From assembly GCA_023386765.1 (NCBI GenBank), contig JAEWJD010000372.1, forward strand, positions 1 through 11,903: a stretch of 11,903 nucleotides of DNA, written 5' to 3'. This document shows, in pieces, positions 1-6,159 of this stretch (positions within the stretch are counted from its first letter, which is position 1; the number at the start of each line of letters is the position of its first letter). The notes beneath the pieces were generated by a model, which saw only the letters and a program-made list of their open reading frames with translations, searched no databases and was not told the origin of the DNA. This stretch comes from Pseudomonadota bacterium (GTDB taxonomy: Bacteria > Pseudomonadota > Gammaproteobacteria > Burkholderiales > Burkholderiaceae_B). The position numbers were made by a program, and so were the translations under genes.

Positions 1-37
1 CAGAGGGTCGCGAGTTCGAATCCCGCCGCCCCGACCA
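1..37 (+). tRNA. tRNA 3' half, probably tRNA-Pro (partial)
   Basis: The window begins inside a tRNA. The T-arm loop TTCGAAT is at 15-21, flanked by stem strands 10-14 and 22-26 with one A-C mismatch. The 3' acceptor strand runs 27-33, A34 is the discriminator base and an encoded CCA ends at 37. The acceptor strand ends in G, so base 1 of the tRNA would be C, a C1-G72 pair typical of bacterial tRNA-Pro. The remaining 3' half also resembles betaproteobacterial tRNA-Pro genes as I recall them. The anticodon lies outside the window, so the amino acid is inferred. A terminator follows directly. Confidence 0.8.
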
Positions 38-45
38 AACAAATC

Positions 46-85
46 AAAGGGTTAGTCCATCTTAGTGGGCTAGCCCTTTTTCTTT
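46..85 (+). terminator. Rho-independent terminator of the tRNA
   Basis: A 14-bp stem (46-59 with 66-79, allowing G-U pairs) closes a 6-nt loop (60-65). It is followed by a T-rich tract at 77-85. It lies 9 bp after the CCA end of the tRNA, as expected for the end of a tRNA transcript. Confidence 0.8.
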
Positions 86-113
86 GCTTGGCTTATGGGA
101 CAACAGGTGGAAC

Positions 114-415
114 TGACCTGCGGTGGCATGTTGTAGCCAATTAAGTAGTGCGTCGCATGTCGATATGTTCGGGTACCAGCCAGGCTCGACGGGCCGTAGC
201 GGTGGTTGGTAACTATGGGCGCTATGCGGCGGCCGTTCGTTGTCGAAATGCCGCCAGCCCTCGATAAATACTTTTGCCTCCGTACGACTGCGGGATCATT
301 CATGGTTTAGCAGTTCGTCGCATACTTTGCCGTTGAGGTCTGCCACAAAACCGTTTTTCCCTGCCGCTGCATTAGCCGCGACAGCACCAGGATCACGTCC
401 TGCGAACGCAGGTCA
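114..415 (-). mobile_element. Degraded, internally deleted IS3-like element
   Basis: TGACCTGCG at 114-122 and its exact complement CGCAGGTCA at 407-415 form terminal-like inverted repeats. The match extends to about 14 of 17 bases inward and one base outward (113/416). TG...CA termini are usual for the IS3 family. The 302 bp between them hold only the C-terminal quarter of a transposase on the minus strand, so an intact element would have lost most of its inside. No target duplication is visible. The right repeat also forms part of a local hairpin (399-412), so chance pairing is possible. Confidence 0.4.
179..355 (-). pseudogene. IS3-family transposase C-terminal remnant
   Basis: Read on the minus strand from 355 to 179, the frame gives NGFVADLNGKVCDELLNHE, then an in-frame TGA (298-296), then SRSRTEAKVFIEGWRHFDN and ERPPHSAHSYQPP. 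This follows the conserved end of IS3-family integrase cores: the NGFVESFNGKxRDECLN segment, the W-F pair, the (I)EGWRxxYN segment and RPHSALGYxPP. The stop falls where the family has tryptophan, one base from TGG, and a proline codon is duplicated before HSA. The catalytic DDE region is absent. It is a dead fragment; the family call rests on recognised motif order, not a search. Confidence 0.6.
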
Positions 416-442
416 GGGCGTGAGCAAGGAGCTTCGTCGGGC

Positions 443-466
443 AAGAAAACCCACCGATTGGTGGGT
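443..466 (-). terminator. Rho-independent terminator of the lipoprotein gene
   Basis: On the minus strand, ACCCACC (466-460) pairs perfectly with GGTGGGT (455-449) across the 4-nt loop AATC. A T-rich run (TTTCTT) follows. It lies about 20 bp beyond the stop codon of the lipoprotein gene ending at 485, which it most likely terminates. Confidence 0.8.
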
Positions 467-484
467 GGGCAGGAAGAGGGAGGG

Positions 485-1108
485 CTACTGATCAGAGGAA
501 ACCGCCTTGAGGATTTCCTGTTCCAACGCTCCGGTTGCCCTACATACAGTGGCTGGCGTAGGACCTGCAAACATGCCACTTCCCCCTGTGTTGAAGTCCA
601 CGCTGTTTTTGTCTGTTCCCGCAAAATTCGGTGACGTAATCGTCTTGGTGACGACGTATTTAGTGTGTGCACTGACTCGTGTTTGGTTCTTGTTTACAGC
701 CTCAAAAATCAGGTTTACGCGGCCTTCCAGCTCCATTTTCCGGTTGATCTGAGCGTACTGGCCGTTCACAAGGACCTCATAGGCCTTAAATGCTGAGGCT
801 GCTGGGAAGACATAGGTCCGTGCCCCGTGGAGATTGTTTACGTAGCTGGAAATCTGGCCACAGTCGACATACTTCTCGGGGTCACCTGTATAGCTGACAT
901 TTATCAGTCCAGAAGCCTTATCCAGATTGTTGATGACGAAGAACTGTTTGCTGAGTTTGGGTACAGCGGCCGCCCAAACAGTGTCGATCGGTGCATCAAT
1001 GAGAGCAGTGTTGTTGGCAGATGCTGTGGATGCGGGTGGCGTGTACGAAATTTTTCCGGCGCACCCAGCAAGAAGCATCAATGGTGCGAGCAGTATTGCT
1101 TTTTTCAT
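485..1108 (-). CDS. Putative lipoprotein, family not recognised
   Basis: A 207-residue protein with a classic lipoprotein signal: K2-K3, a hydrophobic stretch and lipobox LAGC with acylated Cys16. The next residue is Ala, not Asp, which suggests sorting to the outer membrane. The mature part is soluble, with IDAPIDTVWAAAVPKLSK (38-54) and NLDKASGLINVSYTGDP (61-77). This loosely recalls BamC-like or other small lipoproteins, but I cannot assign a family. Cys83 and Cys189 could form a disulfide. The ATG is preceded by AAGGATG at good spacing. A strong terminator follows the gene. It lies 119 bp downstream of the DUF4236 gene on the same strand, so cotranscription is possible but not shown. The gene looks intact and functional. 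Confidence 0.75.
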   Translation of the reverse strand: MKKAILLAPLMLLAGCAGKISYTPPASTASANNTALIDAPIDTVWAAAVPKLSKQFFVINNLDKASGLINVSYTGDPEKYVDCGQISSYVNNLHGARTYVFPAASAFKAYEVLVNGQYAQINRKMELEGRVNLIFEAVNKNQTRVSAHTKYVVTKTITSPNFAGTDKNSVDFNTGGSGMFAGPTPATVCRATGALEQEILKAVSSDQ

Positions 1109-1227
1109 TTGTTTACATCCTTCTCAAAAAAGCTCTAAAGCCTTGTGGATAACGGCTGATGGATCACCCTTCCACCAGAGTTAAGCGACCGTTAGAACCC
1201 GCGGCAGTTTTGTCCTGACTCTTGAGA

Positions 1228-2430
1228 TTAGAGCCCGTTAGGAATACCGAGGGGTTCAATCGGTTTGAAGATGCCTGTCTTGCTCATTTTTCGTCGCAGC
1301 GTGAAGAGCGCCAAAGCTTCTATCACATCGATCTTAGAGAGCTGATCGAAGTCGATGTGCATCCAGTCGTCCCTGTTGACCTGGACCGAGTACAGATACT
1401 CGTCCCGCAGCTGCCCTGTGGCAGGGTCATTGCGCTGCGAGAAGCCCGACAGCGTGACGCGCTGCACGATGGGTAGAGCCGAGAATGTTTCGCCGATCAA
1501 TCGAAAGGCGATGCCGTGGACATGCGCCATATAACGCTTTCGGACTTGAGCCGCCGGTAGTTCTTTGACCGATAGCTTCAGGCCACGGGCCGGGACAGCC
1601 GCGAGCTTGGAGGGCATATCCTCGATTTCGGGCAGGTCGACATCCAACAGGATATGGCGCCCTTCGTCGGAGATTCCGAGGGCGACCAAGGTCTCGCGCG
1701 GCCAGGCGATGTCTTGAAGATTCGACTCCAACCAACGCTCCATCGCTGTCGTGTCGGTATAGATGGCTTCCTCGATCAAATGCCGCTGTGCTGCCTGTTT
1801 TTCTTCGTGTTTGTGTCTTTGGCTTTGCCAGTCCGCCACTTGGCTCGCGTGCGCCGAGAGCGCCTGCTGATGAAGGGCTTCGAGCTTTTCCAGTCGTTTG
1901 GGCAGGAGTTTCTCCCACCAGCGCGGTCGCAGTGGTATCGGTGTCGTTGACGGCGGCTCCGGATAGGGTTCGGGGTGGAAGCGTGGCGGTGTAGAGGGGG
2001 ACGGCGTGTGCAGATGAAGTGTGGTTAGTGCGTCCAAATCCTCGTTGATCTGGTCGCATTTTCTCTGAATCAACTCGAGGATCGCACCGCGGTTTTGCTT
2101 CTTGACAATTTCGACCAGAGCATCGTCCAACGCGTTGCCATTTTCATCACGAAATGACAATACACCGTCGCCGTTAACCGAGCAGGTCAGCGGGATAGCT
2201 TGAGGAGGTGACGGCGACGTGCGCTGCGCGGTGTGGCGAGGACGGGGGGCAGGACGCAATAGCGCTTGGCTGGAGGAAAATCCCATGAAGCTCGTATTCA
2301 AACGAGCCCCGCGCTTGCCGATACCGACCGTCGCACCACGGGGCCCGAGCGTCCAGCTCACGCCTGACGCGCTGACATTCATGCGGATGCCTGGCGCCAG
2401 TCTGATGGACCGCCGAAACCGTAATGCCAT
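1228..2430 (-). CDS. DUF4236 domain protein
   Basis: A 400-residue protein. Residues 1-50 (FRRSIRLAPGIRMNVSASGV ... GPRGATVGIGKRGARLN) match the short DUF4236 module found at the N-terminus of many phage- and island-borne proteins of unknown function. A poorly ordered segment follows, with a Pro-rich linker (142-168). A charged, probably helical stretch (175-222) leads to a C-terminal domain (about 240-392) containing WPRETLVALGI, LDVDLPEIEDMPSK, HGIAFRLIGE and DEYLYSVQVNR. I recall such C-terminal blocks in long DUF4236 proteins; no catalytic motif is evident. There is no signal peptide or membrane segment, so it is likely cytoplasmic. The ATG at 2430 has AAGGAAGAG immediately upstream, overlapping the stop of a 6-codon ORF. 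Biological role unknown. Confidence 0.8.
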   Translation of the reverse strand: MALRFRRSIRLAPGIRMNVSASGVSWTLGPRGATVGIGKRGARLNTSFMGFSSSQALLRPAPRPRHTAQRTSPSPPQAIPLTCSVNGDGVLSFRDENGNALDDALVEIVKKQNRGAILELIQRKCDQINEDLDALTTLHLHTPSPSTPPRFHPEPYPEPPSTTPIPLRPRWWEKLLPKRLEKLEALHQQALSAHASQVADWQSQRHKHEEKQAAQRHLIEEAIYTDTTAMERWLESNLQDIAWPRETLVALGISDEGRHILLDVDLPEIEDMPSKLAAVPARGLKLSVKELPAAQVRKRYMAHVHGIAFRLIGETFSALPIVQRVTLSGFSQRNDPATGQLRDEYLYSVQVNRDDWMHIDFDQLSKIDVIEALALFTLRRKMSKTGIFKPIEPLGIPNGL

Positions 2431-2439
2431 GCCTCTTCC

Positions 2440-2460
2440 TTAGGTTTTTGTAGATTGCAT
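2440..2460 (-). other. Six-codon leader ORF before the DUF4236 gene
   Basis: An ATG at 2460 opens a tiny frame encoding MQSTKT, ending in TAA at 2442-2440. It has its own AAGGAAGAG ribosome site, nearly identical to that of the DUF4236 gene exactly 30 bp downstream. Its stop lies inside the next Shine-Dalgarno. This could be a translated leader peptide, or just a short tandem duplication of a translation start region. Confidence 0.3.
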
Positions 2461-2640
2461 GCTCTTCCTTATATATTTATGTATATCACGAATAGTTACA
2501 TGGCAGGCGAATGGCTTTCCTGGCAGAGCTTCCTCTACCAAGTTGACACAGATTTCAAGCGGATTAAGCGAGCAGGTCTCCGCCGGAAAAATGAGTTCTC
2601 CTACGGGATGGCTTGATGCGCTCAATTCAATGGCAACTGA

Positions 2641-2865
2641 AAAACCAGTGGAACGAACCCGGGCCGTTGCAAAAAGGAGTTGCTTGCCTCGGATGAGCCG
2701 ACGCTTATTAAGCCGCAGTTGCGCGTCTACTGGGCGTGGCTGGCCGGGCAGGAACTGAAATCGCTTTACTCGCGCGCCACGATCTGGAGCTACCGCAGGG
2801 CCATTCTGGAGGCTATCGGCATTGACTTGCCGCACATCCTCACGCCCGAAAACATCATGGTGTAG
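2641..2865 (+). pseudogene. Filamentous-phage replication protein (gpII/X family) C-terminal remnant
   Basis: An open frame after the stop at 2638-2640 reads to TAG at 2863-2865. It contains LRVYWAWLAGQELKSLYSRA followed by TIWSYRRAILEAIGIDLP. This matches the C-terminal pattern of inovirus-type II/X replication initiators: L..Y..W..G.(D/E)L(K/R)(S/T)L, then T.(Y/W).YRR..L...GIDI. Only about 60-75 residues survive; the N-terminal rolling-circle nuclease part, with its catalytic tyrosine and metal histidines, is missing. A TTG at 2680 sits close behind AAGGAG, but a functional protein is unlikely. No other phage gene is seen, so this is probably a relic of an integrated filamentous phage or related plasmid. 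The family call is by eye. Confidence 0.5.
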
Positions 2866-3005
2866 CCGGAGAGGGCGCTGCGGGACCGCCGTTACCATCC
2901 GCCGCGCGACGGTGGCTAGCGTAGCGTAGAAGGTCGGGCAACGGCTGATAGTTTTGTCTATTGATCGTTGTCCGCTGTCGTCTGGATTTTTGGCTGGTTT
3001 CTGGC

Positions 3006-3030
3006 TATTGATAACGTGTAATTATCGATA
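3006..3030. repeat. Imperfect 25-bp inverted repeat, weakly dif-like
   Basis: TATTGATAA (3006-3014) and TTATCGATA (3022-3030) are inverted with 8 of 9 bases matching around a 7-bp centre. AT-rich arms ending in ATAA/TTAT around a short centre recall Xer recombination sites, where filamentous phages integrate. The outer bases do not match the usual dif arms well, so site identity is speculative. Confidence 0.25.
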
Positions 3031-3223
3031 CGCATGGTTGTTTTCGGCCAAGAGCGGACACTGGCTATGGCAGACCAAGTTGGTGTCGAAACGCTTAAAG
3101 TCGTTGGTCCGGCTCTCCCGTCATAGTGCCCTCAAATCGGAAATTAAAGGCAGAGCAGTTTCCAGCCATCGCTAATATGAGAACGTCAGCCTGGCAGACG
3201 CCCGGACTGGCTGATGTTCATGT

Positions 3224-3232
3224 TGCTATACT
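3224..3232 (+). promoter_or_regulatory. Extended -10 promoter of the secreted-protein gene
   Basis: TGC followed by TATACT (3227-3232) forms an extended -10 element. No good -35 box lies 16-18 bp upstream. The transcript would start near 3239, giving a leader of about 22 nt. The start codon lacks a clear Shine-Dalgarno and is preceded by an A-rich stretch. Confidence 0.4.
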
Positions 3233-3260
3233 GCCTTTCCATAAAAACCATTGAAAAAAA

Positions 3261-3731
3261 ATGAACAAGATTTTATTGGCGATGTTGTCCGGCCTTTTGA
3301 TCTCGGGATCGGCATATGCAGACGATGAACATGAAATTGTCGAAAGCAACACCCTCAAGTTTCTTGGTGCACCCAAAATCACCGAAGAGGCCAGCGCAGA
3401 GTATTTGAAGAACAGCGGCTTCCGCACCGAGGAAGACTCCTTCGCCAAAGACGCAACCATCATCCATAACAGGCTAACCGCGGCTGACGGAGAAGGCCAG
3501 CCATTCCTGTTTGCCTTCAATGAAGGGAATCGGATTGTCGGCGTCGCTTCGTCCTATGACTCTTCCAACAGCGCTTTCTTTGAAAGTCTGGCCAAATTGG
3601 ATGGTGTCACCTGCATCAAACAAAAGAGCCGTTTTTTCTCGCTCGCGACTTGCCACCACACATCGGCCAAGCCAGAAACAGTCAAGAAATTTCAGAGAAA
3701 CTTCAAAATCTTGATGGAAAACGCTGGCTGA
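3261..3731 (+). CDS. Small secreted/periplasmic protein of unknown function
   Basis: A 156-residue protein with a clear Sec signal peptide: MNK, a hydrophobic core from 4 to about 17, and SAYA before the likely cleavage after Ala20. The mature chain of about 136 residues is acidic at its start (DDEHEIVES). It has two cysteines, Cys118 and Cys131, placed to form a disulfide around KQKSRFFSLAT. There is no membrane segment, repeat or catalytic signature, and I do not recognise a family. The start is chosen because it gives a textbook signal peptide. Translation initiation looks weak: no GGAG motif, only an A-rich leader. It is monocistronic, with inverted repeats downstream. Neighbouring relics suggest it belongs to the acquired patch. 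Confidence 0.7.
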   Translation: MNKILLAMLSGLLISGSAYADDEHEIVESNTLKFLGAPKITEEASAEYLKNSGFRTEEDSFAKDATIIHNRLTAADGEGQPFLFAFNEGNRIVGVASSYDSSNSAFFESLAKLDGVTCIKQKSRFFSLATCHHTSAKPETVKKFQRNFKILMENAG

Positions 3732-3757
3732 CATCAGCCCGCCTGCATCTGCAATAG

Positions 3758-3782
3758 CAGGGCAACATTCCCGTTTGCCCTG
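3758..3782. repeat. Stem-loop after the secreted-protein gene
   Basis: CAGGGCAA (3758-3765) and TTGCCCTG (3775-3782) are perfect 8-bp inverted arms around a 9-nt loop, 27 bp after the stop codon. It may help end or protect the transcript, but there is no T-run for a classic terminator. Confidence 0.5.
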
Positions 3783-3793
3783 ACCTGGCGGAA

Positions 3794-3833
3794 CCTGTTC
3801 AAGCCATGCCGCTTACGCCCAGCCTTGAACAGG
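3794..3833. repeat. Inverted repeat with 10-bp perfect arms
   Basis: CCTGTTCAAG (3794-3803) and CTTGAACAGG (3824-3833) are exact complements separated by 20 bp. It is the second of three inverted repeats lying in a row between 3758 and 3883. It could be a protein-binding site or an RNA stem-loop. Confidence 0.55.
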
Positions 3834-3853
3834 CACCGCTGCAAAAAGCCATT

Positions 3854-3883
3854 TCCGTTGCCTGCCAGCTGGCAGGCAACGGA
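3854..3883. repeat. Perfect 30-bp palindrome
   Basis: The two 15-base halves on either side of the 3868/3869 axis are exact complements with no spacer. The core reads GCCTGCCAGCTGGCAGGC. It lies in gene-free sequence about 120 bp beyond the secreted-protein gene. It might act as a bidirectional terminator-like hairpin or a protein-binding or recombination site; no T-tract is present. Confidence 0.75.
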
Positions 3884-3990
3884 TGACCCCAGCGCCCTAC
3901 ATCATTCCGGGCAGCATTCTCCCTAATCGTCACTGGCCGTCAGCGCGTAGCGTTGCCACGTCGGGCAATCGCCAAAAATGGGGGGATTAC

Positions 3991-4013
3991 CCCTCCGGCC
4001 CTGTGCCGGGGGG
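3991..4013. repeat. Strong GC-rich hairpin in the gene-free stretch
   Basis: CCCTCCGGC (3991-3999) pairs with GCCGGGGGG (4005-4013) over 9 bp, with one G-U pair and a 5-nt loop. A further palindrome, GAAGCGCTTC, is at 4051-4060. No T-run follows and no coding frame here is convincing. A dispersed intergenic repeat or structured RNA is possible; its type is unknown. Confidence 0.4.
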
Positions 4014-4131
4014 AGCCGGCCAGGCGAGAAGCGGCGAGGGCTTCGGGTGGGAAGCGCTTCAATGATGTCGTCGGGCAGAGTCGCTTTTGCCTCCTGGTGG
4101 GTCCATGTGCGGGAAGGGCGAAATTTGGAGA

Positions 4132-4159
4132 TTGCAATCCGGCATGGCGTTCTTATAAT
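4132..4159 (+). promoter_or_regulatory. Sigma-70 promoter of the ferredoxin reductase gene
   Basis: A perfect -10 box TATAAT (4154-4159) lies 16 bp after a moderate -35 box TTGCAA (4132-4137). The expected start, near 4166, falls inside the operator-like motif at 4165-4176. Repression by blocking RNA polymerase is therefore likely. Confidence 0.7.
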
Positions 4160-4164
4160 AATCA

Positions 4165-4176
4165 GATCGGTCGTTT
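4165..4176. promoter_or_regulatory. Candidate TetR-type operator, site A
   Basis: Read on the minus strand this is AAACGACCGATC, matching 10 of 12 bases of the window consensus GAACGACCGTTC. It begins 6 bp after the -10 box of the reductase promoter and covers the predicted transcription start. The same motif recurs in front of the importer and the dioxygenase. Confidence 0.55.
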
Positions 4177-4196
4177 AATTAATTATGGGAGACGCC

Positions 4197-5417
4197 ATGG
4201 CCATGGAAAATATCGCAATCATCGGCGCCGGGCAGGCGGGGGCCGCGCTGGCTGCCCGCCTGCGCCAGGCTGGTTTCCAGGGCGGCATCGATGTCTTTGG
4301 CGCCGAGAGCGCGCCGCCTTACCAACGCCCGCCGCTGTCCAAGAAATACCTGGCGGGCGACTGGGAACAGGAGCGTCTGTGGTTGCGTCCGGCGCAGTTC
4401 TGGCGCGAGCAGAACATTACGCTGCACCTGGGCAGCACGATCGAGGCGCTGGACCTGACATCGCGCACGCTGCGCTGCGGCGGTCAACGCCATGGCTGGC
4501 ACAAGCTGGCGTTGACCACCGGGGCCGCGCCGCGTTCCCTGCCCGCTGCGTTCGCGGGCCGCAGCAATGTGTTTGAGTTGCGCAATCTGGCCGATGTGCA
4601 GCGGTTGCAGCCGGTGTTCCTGGCTGGCCGCCGCTTGCTGGTGCTGGGGGGCGGCTATATCGGGTTGGAGACCGCCGCGGTGGCGGCGCAGGCGGGGTTA
4701 TCGGTGCAGTTGGTGGAGCGCGCCCCGCGGATCCTGGAGCGGGTGGCGTGCGCGGCGACGGCCGCGGCCATCCGTGCGCTGCACCAGCGTCATGGGGTGC
4801 TCATCCACGAGGGGCGCACGGTGGCGCGCATCGAGGGGGGCGAGACCTTGAGCGGCGTGGAGTTGGACAATGGCTTGCGTATTGCCTGCGACCTGGTGGT
4901 GGTCGGGGTGGGCGTGGCGCCACAAACCGCGCTGGCCGAGGCGGCAGGAATCGCGTGCGACGATGGGGTCTTGGTCGATGCGTTCGGGCGCACCTCGGCC
5001 CAGGGCGTATGGGCGGCCGGGGATTGCGCGCGGTTCGTGCTGGACGGTGTGCCTGCGCGGCTCGAGAGTGTGCAGAATGCCATCGACCAGGCGGAGGCGG
5101 TCGCTGACGATATGCTGGGGCAGGGGCAGCCGTATGAGCCCGTCCCGTGGTTCTGGTCGGATCAATACGACATGAAGCTGCAGATCGTCGGCCTGAACCG
5201 CGGCTACGACGGGGTGGTTAGCCACGCGTCGGCCAAGGGCGAATCCCATTGGTACTTCCGTGCCGACCGGCTGATCTCGGTCGATGCCCTCAATGACGGG
5301 CGGGCTTACATGGTAGGCAAGAAGCTGCTGGACGCCGGGCGCGCGGGCGGCGGTGGCGAGGTCGCGCGTCCCGGCTTCGAGCCGATGCAGTTGCTGCGTA
5401 ATCAGGCCGAGGGCTGA
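4197..5417 (+). CDS. FAD-dependent ferredoxin--NAD(P) reductase of a Rieske oxygenase system
   Basis: A 406-residue protein of the BphA4/CamA/AndAa-like reductase family. It takes electrons from NAD(P)H through FAD to a ferredoxin that feeds an oxygenase. The FAD-binding GAGQAG is at 10-15, and QRPPLSKKYL, the usual contact near the flavin, is at 43-52. The NAD-binding GGGYIGLE is at 151-158, the second FAD motif GVWAAGDCAR at 270-279, and the C-terminal PWFWSDQYDMKLQIVG at 317-332. Length is normal for the family. An ATG at 4185 is in frame but has no ribosome site; GGAG at 4188-4191 favours the ATG at 4197, with 4203 an alternative. It stands alone behind its own promoter and operator and ends 16 bp into the convergent tetR gene. 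The likely partner is the dioxygenase at 11113. Confidence 0.9.
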   Translation: MAMENIAIIGAGQAGAALAARLRQAGFQGGIDVFGAESAPPYQRPPLSKKYLAGDWEQERLWLRPAQFWREQNITLHLGSTIEALDLTSRTLRCGGQRHGWHKLALTTGAAPRSLPAAFAGRSNVFELRNLADVQRLQPVFLAGRRLLVLGGGYIGLETAAVAAQAGLSVQLVERAPRILERVACAATAAAIRALHQRHGVLIHEGRTVARIEGGETLSGVELDNGLRIACDLVVVGVGVAPQTALAEAAGIACDDGVLVDAFGRTSAQGVWAAGDCARFVLDGVPARLESVQNAIDQAEAVADDMLGQGQPYEPVPWFWSDQYDMKLQIVGLNRGYDGVVSHASAKGESHWYFRADRLISVDALNDGRAYMVGKKLLDAGRAGGGGEVARPGFEPMQLLRNQAEG

Positions 5418-6004
5418 TTGAGGTAGCCGTCCAGGAACAGTTGCACGGTGCGCTCGGCGAGGGCATCGGGCGACACGCAGCCGTCGGCCTTGTACCAGGT
5501 GTAGGTCCAGTTGATCATGCCGAAGAACAGCATGGTGTCTACGTGGGCCAGGCTACGGTTGGCGGCCATGTCAGGGCGCAGTTGCAAAAGCGCATCGCAG
5601 ACATAGGCGATCAGCTCGCGCTGCTTGGTGATCAGCGCCTTGCGCTGGTCTTCGGGCAGGGCGTCCAGGCAGGTCAGCATGACGACGTGCCGGTCGCGCG
5701 AGGTGGCGTAGATCTCGAGGAACAGTTTGACGATCTGTAGAAAGCGCGCCTTCGGTTCGTTCGAGCCGTACAAGACCTGGCGGCAGCGCTCCAGCAGGGA
5801 GTCGACGTGCGTGGTGAGCATGTCGCGCAGTACCGCTTCCTTGCTGTCGAAGTAATGGTACAGGCGCGATTTCGAGCACTCGCAGGCTCGAGCGATATCG
5901 CCAATGGATGTTTCCGAGTAGCCTTGGCGCGCAAACATCGCCGCGGCGCGCTCCATGATGGTGTCGCGGATATTTTCGTAATCCGCAGATCTCGTACGGG
6001 CCAA
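5402..6004 (-). CDS. TetR/AcrR-family regulator, PaaR-like
   Basis: A 200-residue repressor-type protein. The N-terminal DNA-binding domain (about 10-55) has the helix-turn-helix TSIGDIARACECSKSRLYHY followed by the family hallmark FDSKEAVL. The start MARTRSADYENIRDTI resembles PaaR, the phenylacetyl-CoA-responsive regulator, as I recall it. The ligand-binding domain (about 60-195) is helical, ending WTYTWYKADG...LFLDGYLNQPSA; its ligand cannot be read off. The start is a TTG at 6004, because GGAGGTG (6013-6007) lies just upstream and the 22 in-frame residues before it, from an ATG at 6070, look non-coding. The gene has its own promoter about 150 bp upstream and ends 16 bp inside the reductase gene. 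It is the natural candidate to bind the four operator-like sites. No match was seen before its own gene, so autoregulation is not supported. Confidence 0.88.
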   Translation of the reverse strand: MARTRSADYENIRDTIMERAAAMFARQGYSETSIGDIARACECSKSRLYHYFDSKEAVLRDMLTTHVDSLLERCRQVLYGSNEPKARFLQIVKLFLEIYATSRDRHVVMLTCLDALPEDQRKALITKQRELIAYVCDALLQLRPDMAANRSLAHVDTMLFFGMINWTYTWYKADGCVSPDALAERTVQLFLDGYLNQPSA

Positions 6005-6159
6005 AACACCTCCGATGACGCGAGTGCCGCGATGGCTGTTCGTCGTGCAGTCGCAGCCTGCAGTGGGCACCGCCTGGCGAAGGCCTGGTGCGCCCGCTTA
6101 GACGCTGCCTGGTGCGAAGCAACAAACAACGTATGAACTCATGACTGAGGCAACTGCTA

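Noticed and set aside
15..37. tRNA 3' end as an integration (att) site with a second copy
   Set aside because: No repeat of the T-arm or acceptor sequence was found elsewhere in the window, so an integrated element boundary cannot be shown.
2500..2616. 38-codon plus-strand ORF starting MAGEWLSWQ
   Set aside because: It is short, lacks a ribosome site and belongs to no known family; it could be chance.
2440..2898. 152-residue minus-strand ORF upstream of the DUF4236 gene
   Set aside because: Its first half is antisense to the phage replication remnant and has no ribosome site. Only the last part looks protein-like, so it is kept as a finding, not a gene.
3940..4137. Small ORFs on both strands in the 3883-4180 stretch
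   Set aside because: They cross strong hairpins and promoter sequence, lack ribosome sites and have compositions typical of GC-rich shadow frames.
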